Part shown: one piece after another, positions 45,842 through 54,848 of the stretch
Layout of the letters: each line of letters opens with the position of its first letter
Position numbering within the stretch: the first letter of the stretch is position 1
NCBI RefSeq assembly: GCF_021655555.1
Contig: NZ_AP023086.1
Span: 4,990,685 to 5,054,684 of the forward strand
Length of the DNA: 64,000 nt
Source of the DNA: Marinagarivorans cellulosilyticus
GTDB taxonomy: Bacteria > Pseudomonadota > Gammaproteobacteria > Pseudomonadales > Cellvibrionaceae
Reading direction: 5' to 3'
Translations under genes and position numbers: made by a program
The notes under the pieces: generated by a model
Told to the model about the DNA's origin: nothing
Seen by the model: only the letters and a program-made list of their open reading frames with translations
Database searches by the model: none

Positions 45842-46820
45842 ATGTATACACTAAAAAATCAAATTCGAACTCTCTTACTCACAAGCCTTGGTGTTGCTGC
45901 ACTAACAGTGCTGCGCACCCTCTACGTATAAAGTGTCAGCACCTGCTGCGTCTGAAATTCAATATATGAGTTTTAACGAAGGCAAAGAAGCCGGTATAGC
46001 TTTAGAAGATAAGCGCGCAGAATCAGATAAAATTTTTAGTTCCGGTATTCTTAAAGCTGGGTTACTGTTTGAAGACACTCCCATTGACCCAGTGAGCTAC
46101 CTAGAAAAATTTACCTATGCAGAGCTTGAAAGCCGCGGTATTAAATTTGACGATAACCGCGAGAAAATGGCTGTTAGCATTAACAAACTATTTATGAAAA
46201 ATCACCGCTCTAGCGCTTATTCCCCTTTTGTTACCATGACGCACCTCAGTGCAGATTTAAAAACAGATAATGGATCTGAGCGCATTGTGGTTTTTATTAA
46301 GCGCGGCAAAGTGCCCGTATGGAGTTTTGACGAAATCATTGAGCCCACACTCAACGAACCTTTATCACTTTTAGTCAAAGAGTTTTCTGCCAAAATTAAT
46401 CAACACTTATATCAGCACAAAATTACTGATGCCGATGTAACCACTCTAGTTAACAGTATAAAATCAGCCAGCGATCAAAATGCAAATTACGAAAAAGTTT
46501 ATGCATTAGGTTTTGGCAATAATAAAACAGCCATTCCTGCACTCGTTGAGTTCAGCAAAAGCGAAGACGAATACGTAAGATTAGCTGCAATTTCTTCGCT
46601 GGGTGTTCTGAAAGCTGTAGATCAATTTGATTACCTTAAAGGCATCGTAATCGATGGTAAACTTTGGCAAGACCGTGCAATGGCGCTAAAAGCTATTGGA
46701 GACTTCGGTACCGCACAAAGCAAAGCATTCTTAGAAGCAGCAAAATCAAAACCAGACACCGTAGAAAACGCAAAAGAGCGCGAGTGGAGCGGAGCTTTAA
46801 TTGGTTTGTATCTTGATTAA
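45842..46820 (+). pseudogene. Frameshifted HEAT-like lipoprotein gene
   Basis: A good AGGAAC ribosome site and ATG at 45842 open a signal peptide (MYTLKNQIRTLLLTSLGVAA) that runs into a stop soon after. Ignoring one T at 45909 gives LTGC-APSTYKVSAPA and joins the frame that continues to 46820, so the ancestor was a lipoprotein of about 325 residues. The body ends in HEAT/PBS-lyase-like repeats (ALVEFSKSEDEYVRLAAISS). The only other start for the long frame is a GTG at 45933, which would lose the export signal. It is either a recent mutation or a sequencing error. Confidence 0.75.
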
Positions 46821-46828
46821 ATAAAACC

Positions 46829-46859
46829 TTTCGCCCGGCGCTTAATATGCCGGGCGAAA
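46829..46859. terminator. Hairpin terminator after the HEAT-like gene
   Basis: The 11-bp stem TTTCGCCCGGC / GCCGGGCGAAA has a 9-nt loop, 8 bp after the stop at 46820. No T-run follows on the plus strand, so termination may be weak. It could also be a small extragenic palindrome. Confidence 0.6.
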
Positions 46860-46952
46860 ACTGCCCACACTATCGCTTTGAATACAAAAGACAGCACACA
46901 ACTTAAGCGGCATAATTACAAAAGCCCGTCACCCCAACTTCTCAGCAAGCCT

Positions 46953-47447
46953 TTACTTTTTAAACTTACCTCGCAACGCCTCTTCCACTGCAGGCACGAC
47001 AAACTTATGCACATCGCCATCTAAAGAGGCAATTTCTTTTACTAGCGATGAAGAAATAAACGATAGGTGCTCCGCCGGTGTTAGAAATAGGCTTTCCATT
47101 TCTGGTTCTAGGGCGCGGTTCATGTTGGCGAGTTGGAATTCGTATTCGAAATCCGATACCGCGCGAATGCCACGCACCACGCCACAAGCACCATGCTCTT
47201 TAACCACTTGTGTTAATAGGCAGTCAAAACCACACACTTCAATATTGTTGTATTTAGTCAGCACTTGTCGACACAAATCTACCCGCTCGTCCATGGTGAA
47301 TAAGGGCTTTTTGCGCGGGCTAGCCGCAACGGCTATAACCACTTTATCAAACAATTTACTGGCGCGGCCCACCAAGTCGATATGGCCGTTAGTAATAGGG
47401 TCGAAGGTGCCGGGGTAAACAACAATTGAGGGGCGGCCTTGTGCCAT
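46953..47447 (-). CDS. coaD: Phosphopantetheine adenylyltransferase
   Basis: 164 residues from ATG 47447, preceded by GGAG. Nucleotidyltransferase motif YPGTFDPITNGHIDL and the ISSSLVKEIASLDGD stretch are characteristic. It catalyses the fourth step of coenzyme A synthesis, adding AMP to phosphopantetheine. It is near rsmD and ftsY, as in pseudomonads. Confidence 0.95.
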   Translation of the reverse strand: MAQGRPSIVVYPGTFDPITNGHIDLVGRASKLFDKVVIAVAASPRKKPLFTMDERVDLCRQVLTKYNNIEVCGFDCLLTQVVKEHGACGVVRGIRAVSDFEYEFQLANMNRALEPEMESLFLTPAEHLSFISSSLVKEIASLDGDVHKFVVPAVEEALRGKFKK

Positions 47448-47533
47448 GATGTGCTCCATTAATGATGGGTGGCGCGAAGGGCTCGGCCGAAAAAGTGGAT
47501 TGTAACGGTTGTAGGCAAGGGAGTCAGGCTTTG

Positions 47534-48157
47534 TTAGCTCGCAGGCATTGCATTGCCGCGCCGATAAAGCGCAAATGTGACTTGCCCCGCCTGCTTGCTG
47601 CGGTGTAGCTGCCAGCTGCCCGGTGTACCAAGGGCATAACCTTTAGGTGTTTCGATATAAATCCAAGCATCCGCACTTAGCCAACCATTTTCTTCAAGCT
47701 TATTCAGCACATCGGGCCATAAATCAAGCGCAAATGGAGGGTCGATAAACACAATATCAAATTGCTCGGTAGCCGGTATTGCCAGCCATTGTTCGGCCTT
47801 AGTGCCAAAAATTTTGCACTGGCTGGCCCCCAGCAAACTGGCATTGTCCTGCAAATGCTGATTAGCCGTGCGGTTGGGTTCCAACATTACCGCGCTGGCG
47901 GCCCCGCGCGATAGCGCCTCGAACCCCAGTGCACCGCTGCCACTAAAGGCATCTAGGCAGCGGCTGCCGTGTACTACCGGCATCAGCCAGTTAAACGCCG
48001 TTTCGCGAATGCGGTTACCGGTTGGCCTTAAGCCGTCAACTTCTGGGAAACGCAATACACGGCCACGCCATTGCCCAGCAATTATTTTAACGTTGGTAGC
48101 GCCCACTTGGCTGTTGGCTTGCGGCTTGTGGGCTTTAGGTCGGTTGCGCGAGGTCAC
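47534..48157 (-). CDS. rsmD: 16S rRNA (guanine966-N2)-methyltransferase
   Basis: 207 residues from GTG 48157, which has AAGAG six bases upstream; longer readings have no matching site. AdoMet motif LDAFSGSGALGFEALSRGA and catalytic DPPF (FDIVFIDPPF) are present. The N-terminal KIIAGQWRGRVLRFP is typical. It methylates G966 of 16S rRNA on the 30S subunit. Confidence 0.93.
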   Translation of the reverse strand: MTSRNRPKAHKPQANSQVGATNVKIIAGQWRGRVLRFPEVDGLRPTGNRIRETAFNWLMPVVHGSRCLDAFSGSGALGFEALSRGAASAVMLEPNRTANQHLQDNASLLGASQCKIFGTKAEQWLAIPATEQFDIVFIDPPFALDLWPDVLNKLEENGWLSADAWIYIETPKGYALGTPGSWQLHRSKQAGQVTFALYRRGNAMPAS

Positions 48158-48498
48158 AAAGTACTCTTGTATGGATGAATGATGAAACCAAGGAAAGCCG
48201 TGCAGTATATAAGCATCTGCCCGCATTAGGCAGTGAAGCCCAGCATTTAACAAACGCAAAGCGATTATGCAGCAGCAAAAGGAGGAGTTTTGAGCGGCTG
48301 GCTGTTTTTTTCACCAGGAATGATTTTTTTAGCCAGCAAGTGCGTGGGAGCCTCTTAATTCTGGGGTGGAGGTGGTACGATTACGCCCAAATTTTACGCG
48401 CTCGCACCGCCTGAGCAGACACCGCCCTTTTGAGCGATTTTGCCTGATTGCGTGTTAGCCCCCTTTCTATTGAACACAGCTTTCGAAGTTAATAGCCC

Positions 48499-49635
48499 AT
48501 GTTTTTTAATCGCAACAAAAACCAAGACAAACCCGATACCGCCAAAGAAGAAGACACCGGCGAGAAAAAAGGCATTTTTGGCTTTTTTAATCGCAGCGCC
48601 GCCGAAGAAGCCCCATTAGACGAGTCAACAGAGCCAGAAAACGCAACAGCCGAACCCGAAAAGCCCGCCAACCTAGCCCAGTCGGTAGACAAACCCAAAC
48701 CTAAAGGCTGGTTTGCTCGCTTTAAAAGCGGGCTATCGCGTACCAGCAGCCAATTCGCCGAAGGCTTGGGCAACCTATTACTTGGTAAAAAGGTTATTGA
48801 TGATGAGCTGCTCGAAGAACTAGAAACCCAACTGCTAGTCGCCGATGTAGGTGTTGATGCTACCACCGAAATTATTGACCAACTCACCGATAGCGTCGAG
48901 CGCAATCAGCTGGCCGACTCCGAAGCCCTATACGAAGCCCTGCAAGCCAAGCTGCTCGATATGGTTAAGCCCGTAGAACAACCGCTGGTGATCGATACTG
49001 CCAAAAAGCCTTACGTGATTTTAGTGGTCGGTGTTAATGGTGTAGGCAAAACAACAACCATCGGCAAGCTGGCCTATCAACTGCGCCAAGAAGGCAAAAG
49101 CGTAATGCTAGCGGCCGGCGATACCTTTCGCGCCGCTGCGGTGGAACAACTCCAAGTGTGGGGCGAGCGCAACGATATTCACGTAGTCGCGCAACATACC
49201 GGCGCCGATAGCGCGAGCGTTATATACGACGCGGTAGCCTCTGCCTCTGCCAAGCAACTGGACGTTGTAATTTGCGATACCGCTGGGCGCCTTCACAATA
49301 AAGGCCATTTAATGGATGAGCTTGCAAAAGTGAAACGCGTTATCGGCAAAAGCGATGCTACCGCACCACACGAAGTTTTACTCGTACTGGATGCCGGCAC
49401 AGGCCAAAACGCGGTGAGCCAAGCCGAGCACTTTCAAAAGGTGGCAGGCGTTACCGGCCTAGCACTCACAAAATTAGACGGCACCGCTAAGGGCGGCGTT
49501 ATTTTTGCGCTCAGCCAAAAATTTGGCCTACCAGTACGCTTTATTGGTGTAGGCGAAGCCATCGAAGACTTACAACCCTTTAGGGCAAAAGCCTTTGTCG
49601 ATGCCCTATTTAATCGCCCTGGGGGCGATGCTTAA
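48499..49635 (+). CDS. ftsY: Signal recognition particle receptor FtsY
   Basis: 378 residues. An acidic, low-complexity N-terminus (to about 75) precedes the NG domain. GTPase motifs: GVNGVGKTTTIGKLA (P-loop), DTFRAAAVEQL, DTAGRL and TKLDGTAKGG. It receives ribosome-SRP complexes at the membrane. It starts the conserved ftsY-ftsE-ftsX cluster, divergent from rsmD. Confidence 0.97.
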   Translation: MFFNRNKNQDKPDTAKEEDTGEKKGIFGFFNRSAAEEAPLDESTEPENATAEPEKPANLAQSVDKPKPKGWFARFKSGLSRTSSQFAEGLGNLLLGKKVIDDELLEELETQLLVADVGVDATTEIIDQLTDSVERNQLADSEALYEALQAKLLDMVKPVEQPLVIDTAKKPYVILVVGVNGVGKTTTIGKLAYQLRQEGKSVMLAAGDTFRAAAVEQLQVWGERNDIHVVAQHTGADSASVIYDAVASASAKQLDVVICDTAGRLHNKGHLMDELAKVKRVIGKSDATAPHEVLLVLDAGTGQNAVSQAEHFQKVAGVTGLALTKLDGTAKGGVIFALSQKFGLPVRFIGVGEAIEDLQPFRAKAFVDALFNRPGGDA

Positions 49636-49690
49636 TGGGGTAGCTGTTTTTGCTGCTTGAGAGTAAACACCGTAAGGAACACCGCTCCGT

Positions 49691-50359
49691 ATGATCGAAT
49701 TTCACGATGTTTGTAAGCGCTACGCCACAGGGCAAGAGGCGCTCAATAAAGTTAGCTTTACGGTAGAAGAACAAGAAATTGTTTTTTTAACCGGGCACTC
49801 AGGGGCCGGTAAAAGCACCCTGATGAAGCTAATCATGTTGATGGAAAAACCGACCAGCGGGCAGGTGATGATCGGCGGGCGTAACCTGGGGCGCTTAGGC
49901 AAAAGCCACATTCCTTACCACCGCCGGCAGGTTGGCGTCGTTTTCCAAAACCATCAATTATTATTTGATCGTACGGTGTTTGATAACGTCGCTTTACCGC
50001 TGCAAATTTGCGGCATTCACCACCGCGAAGTAGCGCGCCGCGTAAGGGCATCGCTCGACAAAGTGGGCTTATTAAATAAAGAAACCGCTTACCCTGTTTC
50101 GCTTTCTGGCGGCGAACAACAGCGCGTAGGCATTGCCCGCGCCGTAGTGAATAAACCCCCACTGTTATTGGCCGATGAGCCAACAGGTAATTTGGACCCC
50201 GAACTAAGCGCCGAAATTATGGAGCTGTTTCGCCAGTTTAGCGAAGTCGGCGTAACCGTGATGATTGCAAGCCACGATGTGGAATTAATTAAACGCATGC
50301 ATCGCCGCGTGCTTACGCTTGAAGGTGGGCAATTAATTCATGATGGAGTCGTGTGGTGA
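49691..50359 (+). CDS. ftsE: Cell division ATP-binding protein FtsE
   Basis: 222 residues. Walker A GHSGAGKST, signature LSGGEQQRVGIARAVV and Walker B LLLADEPTGNLD are intact. With FtsX it forms an ABC-type complex that activates periplasmic amidases during septation. It overlaps the start of ftsX by 7 bp. Confidence 0.96.
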   Translation: MIEFHDVCKRYATGQEALNKVSFTVEEQEIVFLTGHSGAGKSTLMKLIMLMEKPTSGQVMIGGRNLGRLGKSHIPYHRRQVGVVFQNHQLLFDRTVFDNVALPLQICGIHHREVARRVRASLDKVGLLNKETAYPVSLSGGEQQRVGIARAVVNKPPLLLADEPTGNLDPELSAEIMELFRQFSEVGVTVMIASHDVELIKRMHRRVLTLEGGQLIHDGVVW

Positions 50360-51390
50360 GCCGTAAAATAAAACCCAGCGCAACTAAAAATGCCAACCAT
50401 AAATCGGCCACACTAAAACCCGAGGCCGCACCTTCGCGCGGTGCCGTACACAGCCAAAATTCAGCAGGGCAAAAATTTAAATCGTGGCGGCAACATCATG
50501 TAATTTCTGCTAAAACAAGCTTAATGCGCCTGCTCGGCATGCCATTACAAACCATTATGACATCGCTCGTGGTAGCCATTGCCCTGGCCCTACCCACAAC
50601 GTTATTTATTGCCATTAACAATGTACAAACCTTGGGCGACAGCTGGGATGCCAACCCTAAAATTTCGGTTTACTTACATTTGCGTGCTCGCGAAGCTGCC
50701 ATTAAAGGCTTAGAAAAAGAATTGACGCAGCGCACCGATATTAAAAGCGTTGAATATATTTCACCAGCCGAAGCACTGGCCGGCTTCCAAGATATGGCCG
50801 GCTTTGGTAATGCACTTGATATGCTAGAACAAAACCCGCTACCACCAACATTAGTCGTAACCCCCACGGCCGCCGCCAGCTCGCCCGCTTTATTGGCCGC
50901 ACTGGGCGATTCCATTCGCAAAAATAGCTTGGTCGAATCCGTTGATATGGATATGGACTGGGTACGCCGCTTGCGCGAAATTATGGTACTGGGCAAAAAA
51001 ATCGTCACCATTCTTGCCAGTTTGTTAGGTTTGGGGGTTTTATTAGCGTTAGGCAACAGTATTCGCCTAGCCATCGAAAACCGCCGCGACGAAATAATTA
51101 TTGTGAAATTAGTAGGCGGCACTAACGGCTTTGTACGCCGGCCGTTTTTATATACCGGTGCTTGGTACGGTTTTTTTGGCGGCACATTAGCGGTGCTACT
51201 AGTATCCCTCGGCCATCAATCCCTCGCCGGCTCCGTCGCCAGCCTAGCCGCCGCTTATCAAAGTGGCTTTGTGTTAAAAGGTTTAACGTTTATGGATAAT
51301 TTTTCGCTATTGGCCGCGAGCACATTTTTAGGATTGTTTTCTGCTTGGTTGGCAGTAGGTAAGCATTTGAGTGAGATAGAGCCTAGGTAA
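50353..51390 (+). CDS. ftsX: Cell division protein FtsX
   Basis: 345 residues, GTG start (50353 or 50356) inside the end of ftsE. A cytoplasmic basic N-terminus (about 1-60), a first membrane helix (about 70-95), a large periplasmic loop and three C-terminal helices match FtsX. The loop transmits ATP hydrolysis by FtsE to amidase activators. In many gammaproteobacteria rpoH follows; here it does not. Confidence 0.94.
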   Translation: MVSRKIKPSATKNANHKSATLKPEAAPSRGAVHSQNSAGQKFKSWRQHHVISAKTSLMRLLGMPLQTIMTSLVVAIALALPTTLFIAINNVQTLGDSWDANPKISVYLHLRAREAAIKGLEKELTQRTDIKSVEYISPAEALAGFQDMAGFGNALDMLEQNPLPPTLVVTPTAAASSPALLAALGDSIRKNSLVESVDMDMDWVRRLREIMVLGKKIVTILASLLGLGVLLALGNSIRLAIENRRDEIIIVKLVGGTNGFVRRPFLYTGAWYGFFGGTLAVLLVSLGHQSLAGSVASLAAAYQSGFVLKGLTFMDNFSLLAASTFLGLFSAWLAVGKHLSEIEPR

Positions 51391-51516
51391 ATAAGAGCTA
51401 CTCTCTACGACTGACTTTTAGCCTATATATTTTGATACGTGGCTTACCCTCTAAGCTAAAAGCCGCTAAAGAATTGCAATTTTATAGTTTTTTACCTCTT
51501 ACATTCGAATATATTG

Positions 51517-51541
51517 CCTATGAGATGGATTATCTCATAGG
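51517..51541. repeat. Perfect inverted repeat after ftsX
   Basis: CCTATGAGAT and ATCTCATAGG separated by 5 bp. No T-run follows, so it is not a typical terminator. A GGGGCGCGCCCC palindrome lies about 30 bp further on (51572-51583). The gap between ftsX and the unknown gene otherwise shows nothing. Confidence 0.5.
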
Positions 51542-51627
51542 AGCTGAGGGGGATAAGGCAAGCCGCTTTGAGGGGCGCGCCCCAAACTATGGCCCCAATA
51601 ACTTTATTATGGATAAGTTTAGCGCGC

Positions 51628-52488
51628 TTAATCCTGCTTTGGCTTTTCAGCCACTTCGTTGTTCACAACATATGGCTCCACACTAGGGGTTACATCAGGT
51701 AAATTTTTCAAAGCAGACTTAGCATATTTTTTTAACTTTCCACGCTTTAGACTTGCTTCGAGAGATTCAAGAAAAGAACGATAGCGTGGGTTTTTACTGG
51801 CACCTATATATTTACATAACCACGCTAAAGCATCGGTCATCAACTTATCTTTAGTATTTTTTTCAGACCATATCTTTTGCGCAGCAGCATCCAGTAAAGA
51901 CTCGTTGAAATCAGCATTATTGTAGAGCTTTCTCGCAACTTCTCTTATCGCCATTGCATCATTACTTTCAAGTATTGCTGAAGAGGAGAAAGCTACATCA
52001 TCCCCCCTGATATTCAGAAATACCCATTTCATGATTGGACGACCGAAAGCTTTAGATATTTTTTCAAGTCGTGCACATGTGCCTATTGCAACCGACGAAT
52101 TAAGAGCACGCTCATCCGAACGAACCAATTGACCATTATCAAAGATAGAAACTCGGTACTTCGCATTTGAGTGCGGCCTAAGCGCACCAAACCGCCACAC
52201 ATTCCCGTTAACTTCAACAAGATCAACCTGTACAAATCGACCAGTAGTAGTGTTTGCTTTTTCACCTAAAAACTCAATCTCAAGACCAAAATCGTTTGCA
52301 GAGCTAACGAGTGAAGCCTGAAGCTCTTCTAACATTGAGCACTCACTCTCGACCTTGGCGAATGCTGCACCAGCTAAAAAACTCGGCGGTTTAAAAAGGA
52401 CTCGAGCATTCTCGGCCGCCTCTTCACCGGAAAAGCCGAAAGAGGAAAACAATAAAAAGCATAAAAAAACAACTGTATGACGACGCAC
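51628..52488 (-). CDS. Secreted protein of unknown function
   Basis: 286 residues with a clear Sec signal peptide (MRRHTVVFLCFLLFSSFGFS). The N-terminal half appears mixed alpha/beta (VQVDLVEVNGNVWRFGALRP). The C-terminal half is helical and Lys-rich (YRSFLESLEASLKRGKLKK). Two Cys (in SECSMLEE and IGTCARLEK) could form a disulfide. I do not recognise the family. It sits where rpoH is often found, between ftsX and tRNA-Phe. Confidence 0.6.
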   Translation of the reverse strand: MRRHTVVFLCFLLFSSFGFSGEEAAENARVLFKPPSFLAGAAFAKVESECSMLEELQASLVSSANDFGLEIEFLGEKANTTTGRFVQVDLVEVNGNVWRFGALRPHSNAKYRVSIFDNGQLVRSDERALNSSVAIGTCARLEKISKAFGRPIMKWVFLNIRGDDVAFSSSAILESNDAMAIREVARKLYNNADFNESLLDAAAQKIWSEKNTKDKLMTDALAWLCKYIGASKNPRYRSFLESLEASLKRGKLKKYAKSALKNLPDVTPSVEPYVVNNEVAEKPKQD

Positions 52489-52618
52489 TTGATATATCCT
52501 TAAAAGTTATTGATGCATAAGCTTACTTTAAAGCCAAAAGTAAAAACTATTTCAGTTGCGCTCTTGGGTTATTAAGGATTGCGCGAAGGCTTACATGGGC
52601 TGATAACGAAAGGCACAA

Positions 52619-52648
52619 AAAAAGCCCCAACACTTCTGTTGGGGCTTT
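52619..52648 (-). terminator. Terminator downstream of tRNA-Phe
   Basis: The stem AAGCCCCAACA / TGTTGGGGCTT with a 4-nt CTTC loop is followed on the minus strand by a seven-base T-run, just after the tRNA 3' end. Confidence 0.88.
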
Positions 52649-52656
52649 TAGAATAA

Positions 52657-52732
52657 TGGTGCCCGGTCGCGGAATCGAACCACGGACACGGGGATTTTCA
52701 ATCCCCTGCTCTACCGACTGAGCTAACCGGGC
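52657..52732 (-). tRNA. tRNA-Phe (GAA)
   Basis: A 76-nt cloverleaf on the minus strand with encoded CCA. Acceptor stem GCCCGGT / ACCGGGC, D-loop TAGCTCAGTCGGTAGAGCA, anticodon GAA at 52697-52699 in GGATTGAAAATCC, and T-loop GGTTCGATTCC. All stems pair. Confidence 0.97.
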
Positions 52733-52807
52733 GTTTCGGGGTTGCCCCGAAAGAGGCGCGTATTAAACCTGTATCTCTTAGTGGAGTCAAGCAACTTTTT
52801 AGGGTTT

Positions 52808-53110
52808 TTAATTACTTTTAGGAGTATCTGTAACCGTCGACTTAGATTCCGGCACATAGCCCTCGATGACATCTAACTCTGCGCCAGTAAAGAACTTTTC
52901 CATTTGCTCGCCAAGGTATTTGCGGCTGCTGGCGTCGAACAAGCTTAGGTGCTTTTCGTTGATTAACCGCGTTTGGTGGGCTAGCCACTCCTGCCAAGCT
53001 TGGGCCGATACATTATCGTAGATATCTTGCCCTTTGGCGCCCGGTAGCGGGGCCAAATCTAGGCCTGGAAGGTCTTGCTGGTACTTTTTGCAGAATACGG
53101 TGCGGGTCAT
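52808..53110 (-). CDS. yggX: Fe(2+)-trafficking / oxidative damage protection protein YggX
   Basis: 100 residues from ATG 53110; the conserved protein begins MTRTVFCKKYQQDLPGLD, with the key Cys 7. The core AWQEWLAHQTRLINEKHL and FFTGAELDVIEGYVPES are typical. It protects Fe-S enzymes from oxidative damage. It is usually next to mutY; here two unrelated genes lie between. Confidence 0.92.
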   Translation of the reverse strand: MTRTVFCKKYQQDLPGLDLAPLPGAKGQDIYDNVSAQAWQEWLAHQTRLINEKHLSLFDASSRKYLGEQMEKFFTGAELDVIEGYVPESKSTVTDTPKSN

Positions 53111-53169
53111 GTGAAATACCAAATAAGGGGCTGACAAGGCGGCGAGCAAGCTGTTGCCGCCTGATATGA

Positions 53170-54144
53170 CTACTGTTTGCCTTTGGGGCTAAGAAACAAG
53201 CTGTTACGCGCGTAATCCAACAGCAGGTGCGGTGGATCGTTGCTTTCTTTGCGCTGTATGGCAGCCCTTAGTTTGAAAATAGAAAGGCCGATAACAGTGA
53301 TAAGGTCTGTCAGCGCAAAATAAAGGTAGCCATGATTTTTGATGTAGTAGTGCCGCCTTGAATTAAACCAGTACTGCGGTCGACGCTTAATGGCTTTTTT
53401 GCCACTACTAATACCGGTAGATGCACCGGCAATATGATAAATTTTACTAGCGGGGTTAACCCAACGTTCGATGTTGTTTTGGTTGGCTCGAAAACACAAG
53501 TCCACCTCCTCGAAGTAGAGGAAAAAGGTTTCATCAAAACCATTTAGCCGGTCAAATGCCTGCGCCGTGACCAGAAAAGATGCGCCTGTCAGCCAATCGG
53601 CTTGGTGCGGCTCGGTTTGGACGGGTATAGCAATTTTTCCATTCGCGAATATGCGATCCACAACCCCTAAGCGCAAACTGGCACACAGCTCACTAACGGC
53701 GCTCGGAAAGCGAAAACCACTGGACCTAGGGTTTCCAGATTTATCCTCCAGCTGACTACACACAAAACCTGCACGGCTGTTCTGCTCTAGGAATTCAACA
53801 AGCTTAGGCCGCGTTTCAGGGAAAACTAGGGTATCTGGGTTGAGGAACCAATAGTATTTAGGGTTAAGGCTTTTCGCCGCTGCAACACCCGCATTACACC
53901 CAGCGCCAAAACCTAAATTTTTAGTTTGCGGCAACAGGGTAATTTGCGCCGATAAGCTGTTATCTTCTATGTATTTTTTGACCGCCCCAACAGTATTATC
54001 ACTCGATAAATTATCAACAATAATTAAATGTGCCTGTGACTTTGGCGTTAGCTGATCTTTCACAGAGGCGAGGAAGTCTTCGATAAAGTCTTCGCAATTG
54101 TAAGTCACTGTAATAATGGCGGATTCTACGGCTGAGTTCGTCAT
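53170..54144 (-). CDS. Family 2 glycosyltransferase, rhamnosyltransferase-like
   Basis: 324 residues. GT-A fold: ITVTYNCEDFIEDFLASV at the start, VDNLSSDNTVGAV, the metal-binding FLNPDTLV and the later acceptor region WLTGASFLVTAQAFDRL with FDETFFLYFEEVDLC. The C-terminal helix may touch the membrane. It resembles WbbL-type O-antigen transferases. It forms an apparent pair with the acetyltransferase upstream, both inserted between mutY and yggX. Confidence 0.85.
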   Translation of the reverse strand: MTNSAVESAIITVTYNCEDFIEDFLASVKDQLTPKSQAHLIIVDNLSSDNTVGAVKKYIEDNSLSAQITLLPQTKNLGFGAGCNAGVAAAKSLNPKYYWFLNPDTLVFPETRPKLVEFLEQNSRAGFVCSQLEDKSGNPRSSGFRFPSAVSELCASLRLGVVDRIFANGKIAIPVQTEPHQADWLTGASFLVTAQAFDRLNGFDETFFLYFEEVDLCFRANQNNIERWVNPASKIYHIAGASTGISSGKKAIKRRPQYWFNSRRHYYIKNHGYLYFALTDLITVIGLSIFKLRAAIQRKESNDPPHLLLDYARNSLFLSPKGKQ

Positions 54145-54153
54145 GAGTACTCT

Positions 54154-54810
54154 TTAGTTTTGAGTGTGCTGATCGGCGGATTCAGAAGACTGGGGCGGCT
54201 GCAAGGTCTTGATAACTTTAGCCGGTACGCCCCCTACTACGGTATAGGGTGCAACATCTTTTGTAACAACAGCATTTGCCCCAATCATCGCGCCATCGCC
54301 AATGGTAATATTGCCGACAATAACGGCGCCGGTACCTATTTCTACCGCGTTACCAATGATCGGCTTAGCGTTTAGATCTTTGCGATCAGCAAGGCCAATG
54401 GTGGTGTTTTGGCGCAAGTGAACATCGTTACCAATCTCGCGAGCCCCTAAAATCATGCCGCCATGGTGCCATATACGCACACGGCGCCCAACTTTTACCG
54501 TGTAGTCTAGCTTTATACCCCAAAACCAATTGATCCAGTGGTAGCAAACTTTATAAAGAATTGAAAAGGGAATACGCAAAATTCGACTACGAATCCCCAT
54601 TCGCCAATTGCCAAATCGGTGAGTCCAAATTGCCCACAAACCCAACTCTATAAGGCTGCGCTCGTGAGTGTTGTAATCTTCCTTTAGCAGCGAAAATAAA
54701 GAGATGCCTGCTGGATTTAGGTTCTTATCCCCACGATTAAGCGGAGGCGCTAGGGGCTTTGTAGAGTTAATGGTATTCGTCACAGAGTTATCCACTCGTA
54801 TTATTGCCAC
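54154..54810 (-). CDS. Serine-acetyltransferase-like hexapeptide acyltransferase
   Basis: 218 residues; start codon uncertain (GTG at 54810, other GTGs follow). The C-terminal left-handed beta-helix has hexapeptide repeats (IIGNAVEIGTGAVIVGNITI, GDGAMIGANAVVTKDV) and the conserved WHHGGMILGA with the catalytic His. The domain layout resembles CysE-related and colanic/LPS-modifying acetyltransferases. Next to a glycosyltransferase, sugar O-acetylation is more likely than cysteine synthesis. Confidence 0.82.
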   Translation of the reverse strand: MAIIRVDNSVTNTINSTKPLAPPLNRGDKNLNPAGISLFSLLKEDYNTHERSLIELGLWAIWTHRFGNWRMGIRSRILRIPFSILYKVCYHWINWFWGIKLDYTVKVGRRVRIWHHGGMILGAREIGNDVHLRQNTTIGLADRKDLNAKPIIGNAVEIGTGAVIVGNITIGDGAMIGANAVVTKDVAPYTVVGGVPAKVIKTLQPPQSSESADQHTQN

Positions 54811-54848
54811 TGGTTAAAACGGGCACTTATCTATTTTACAGGCACAAA

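Noticed and set aside
51432..51686. Plus-strand frame of 84 codons after ftsX
   Set aside because: It overlaps the 3' end of the unknown secreted protein gene and contains both palindromes; no ribosome site.
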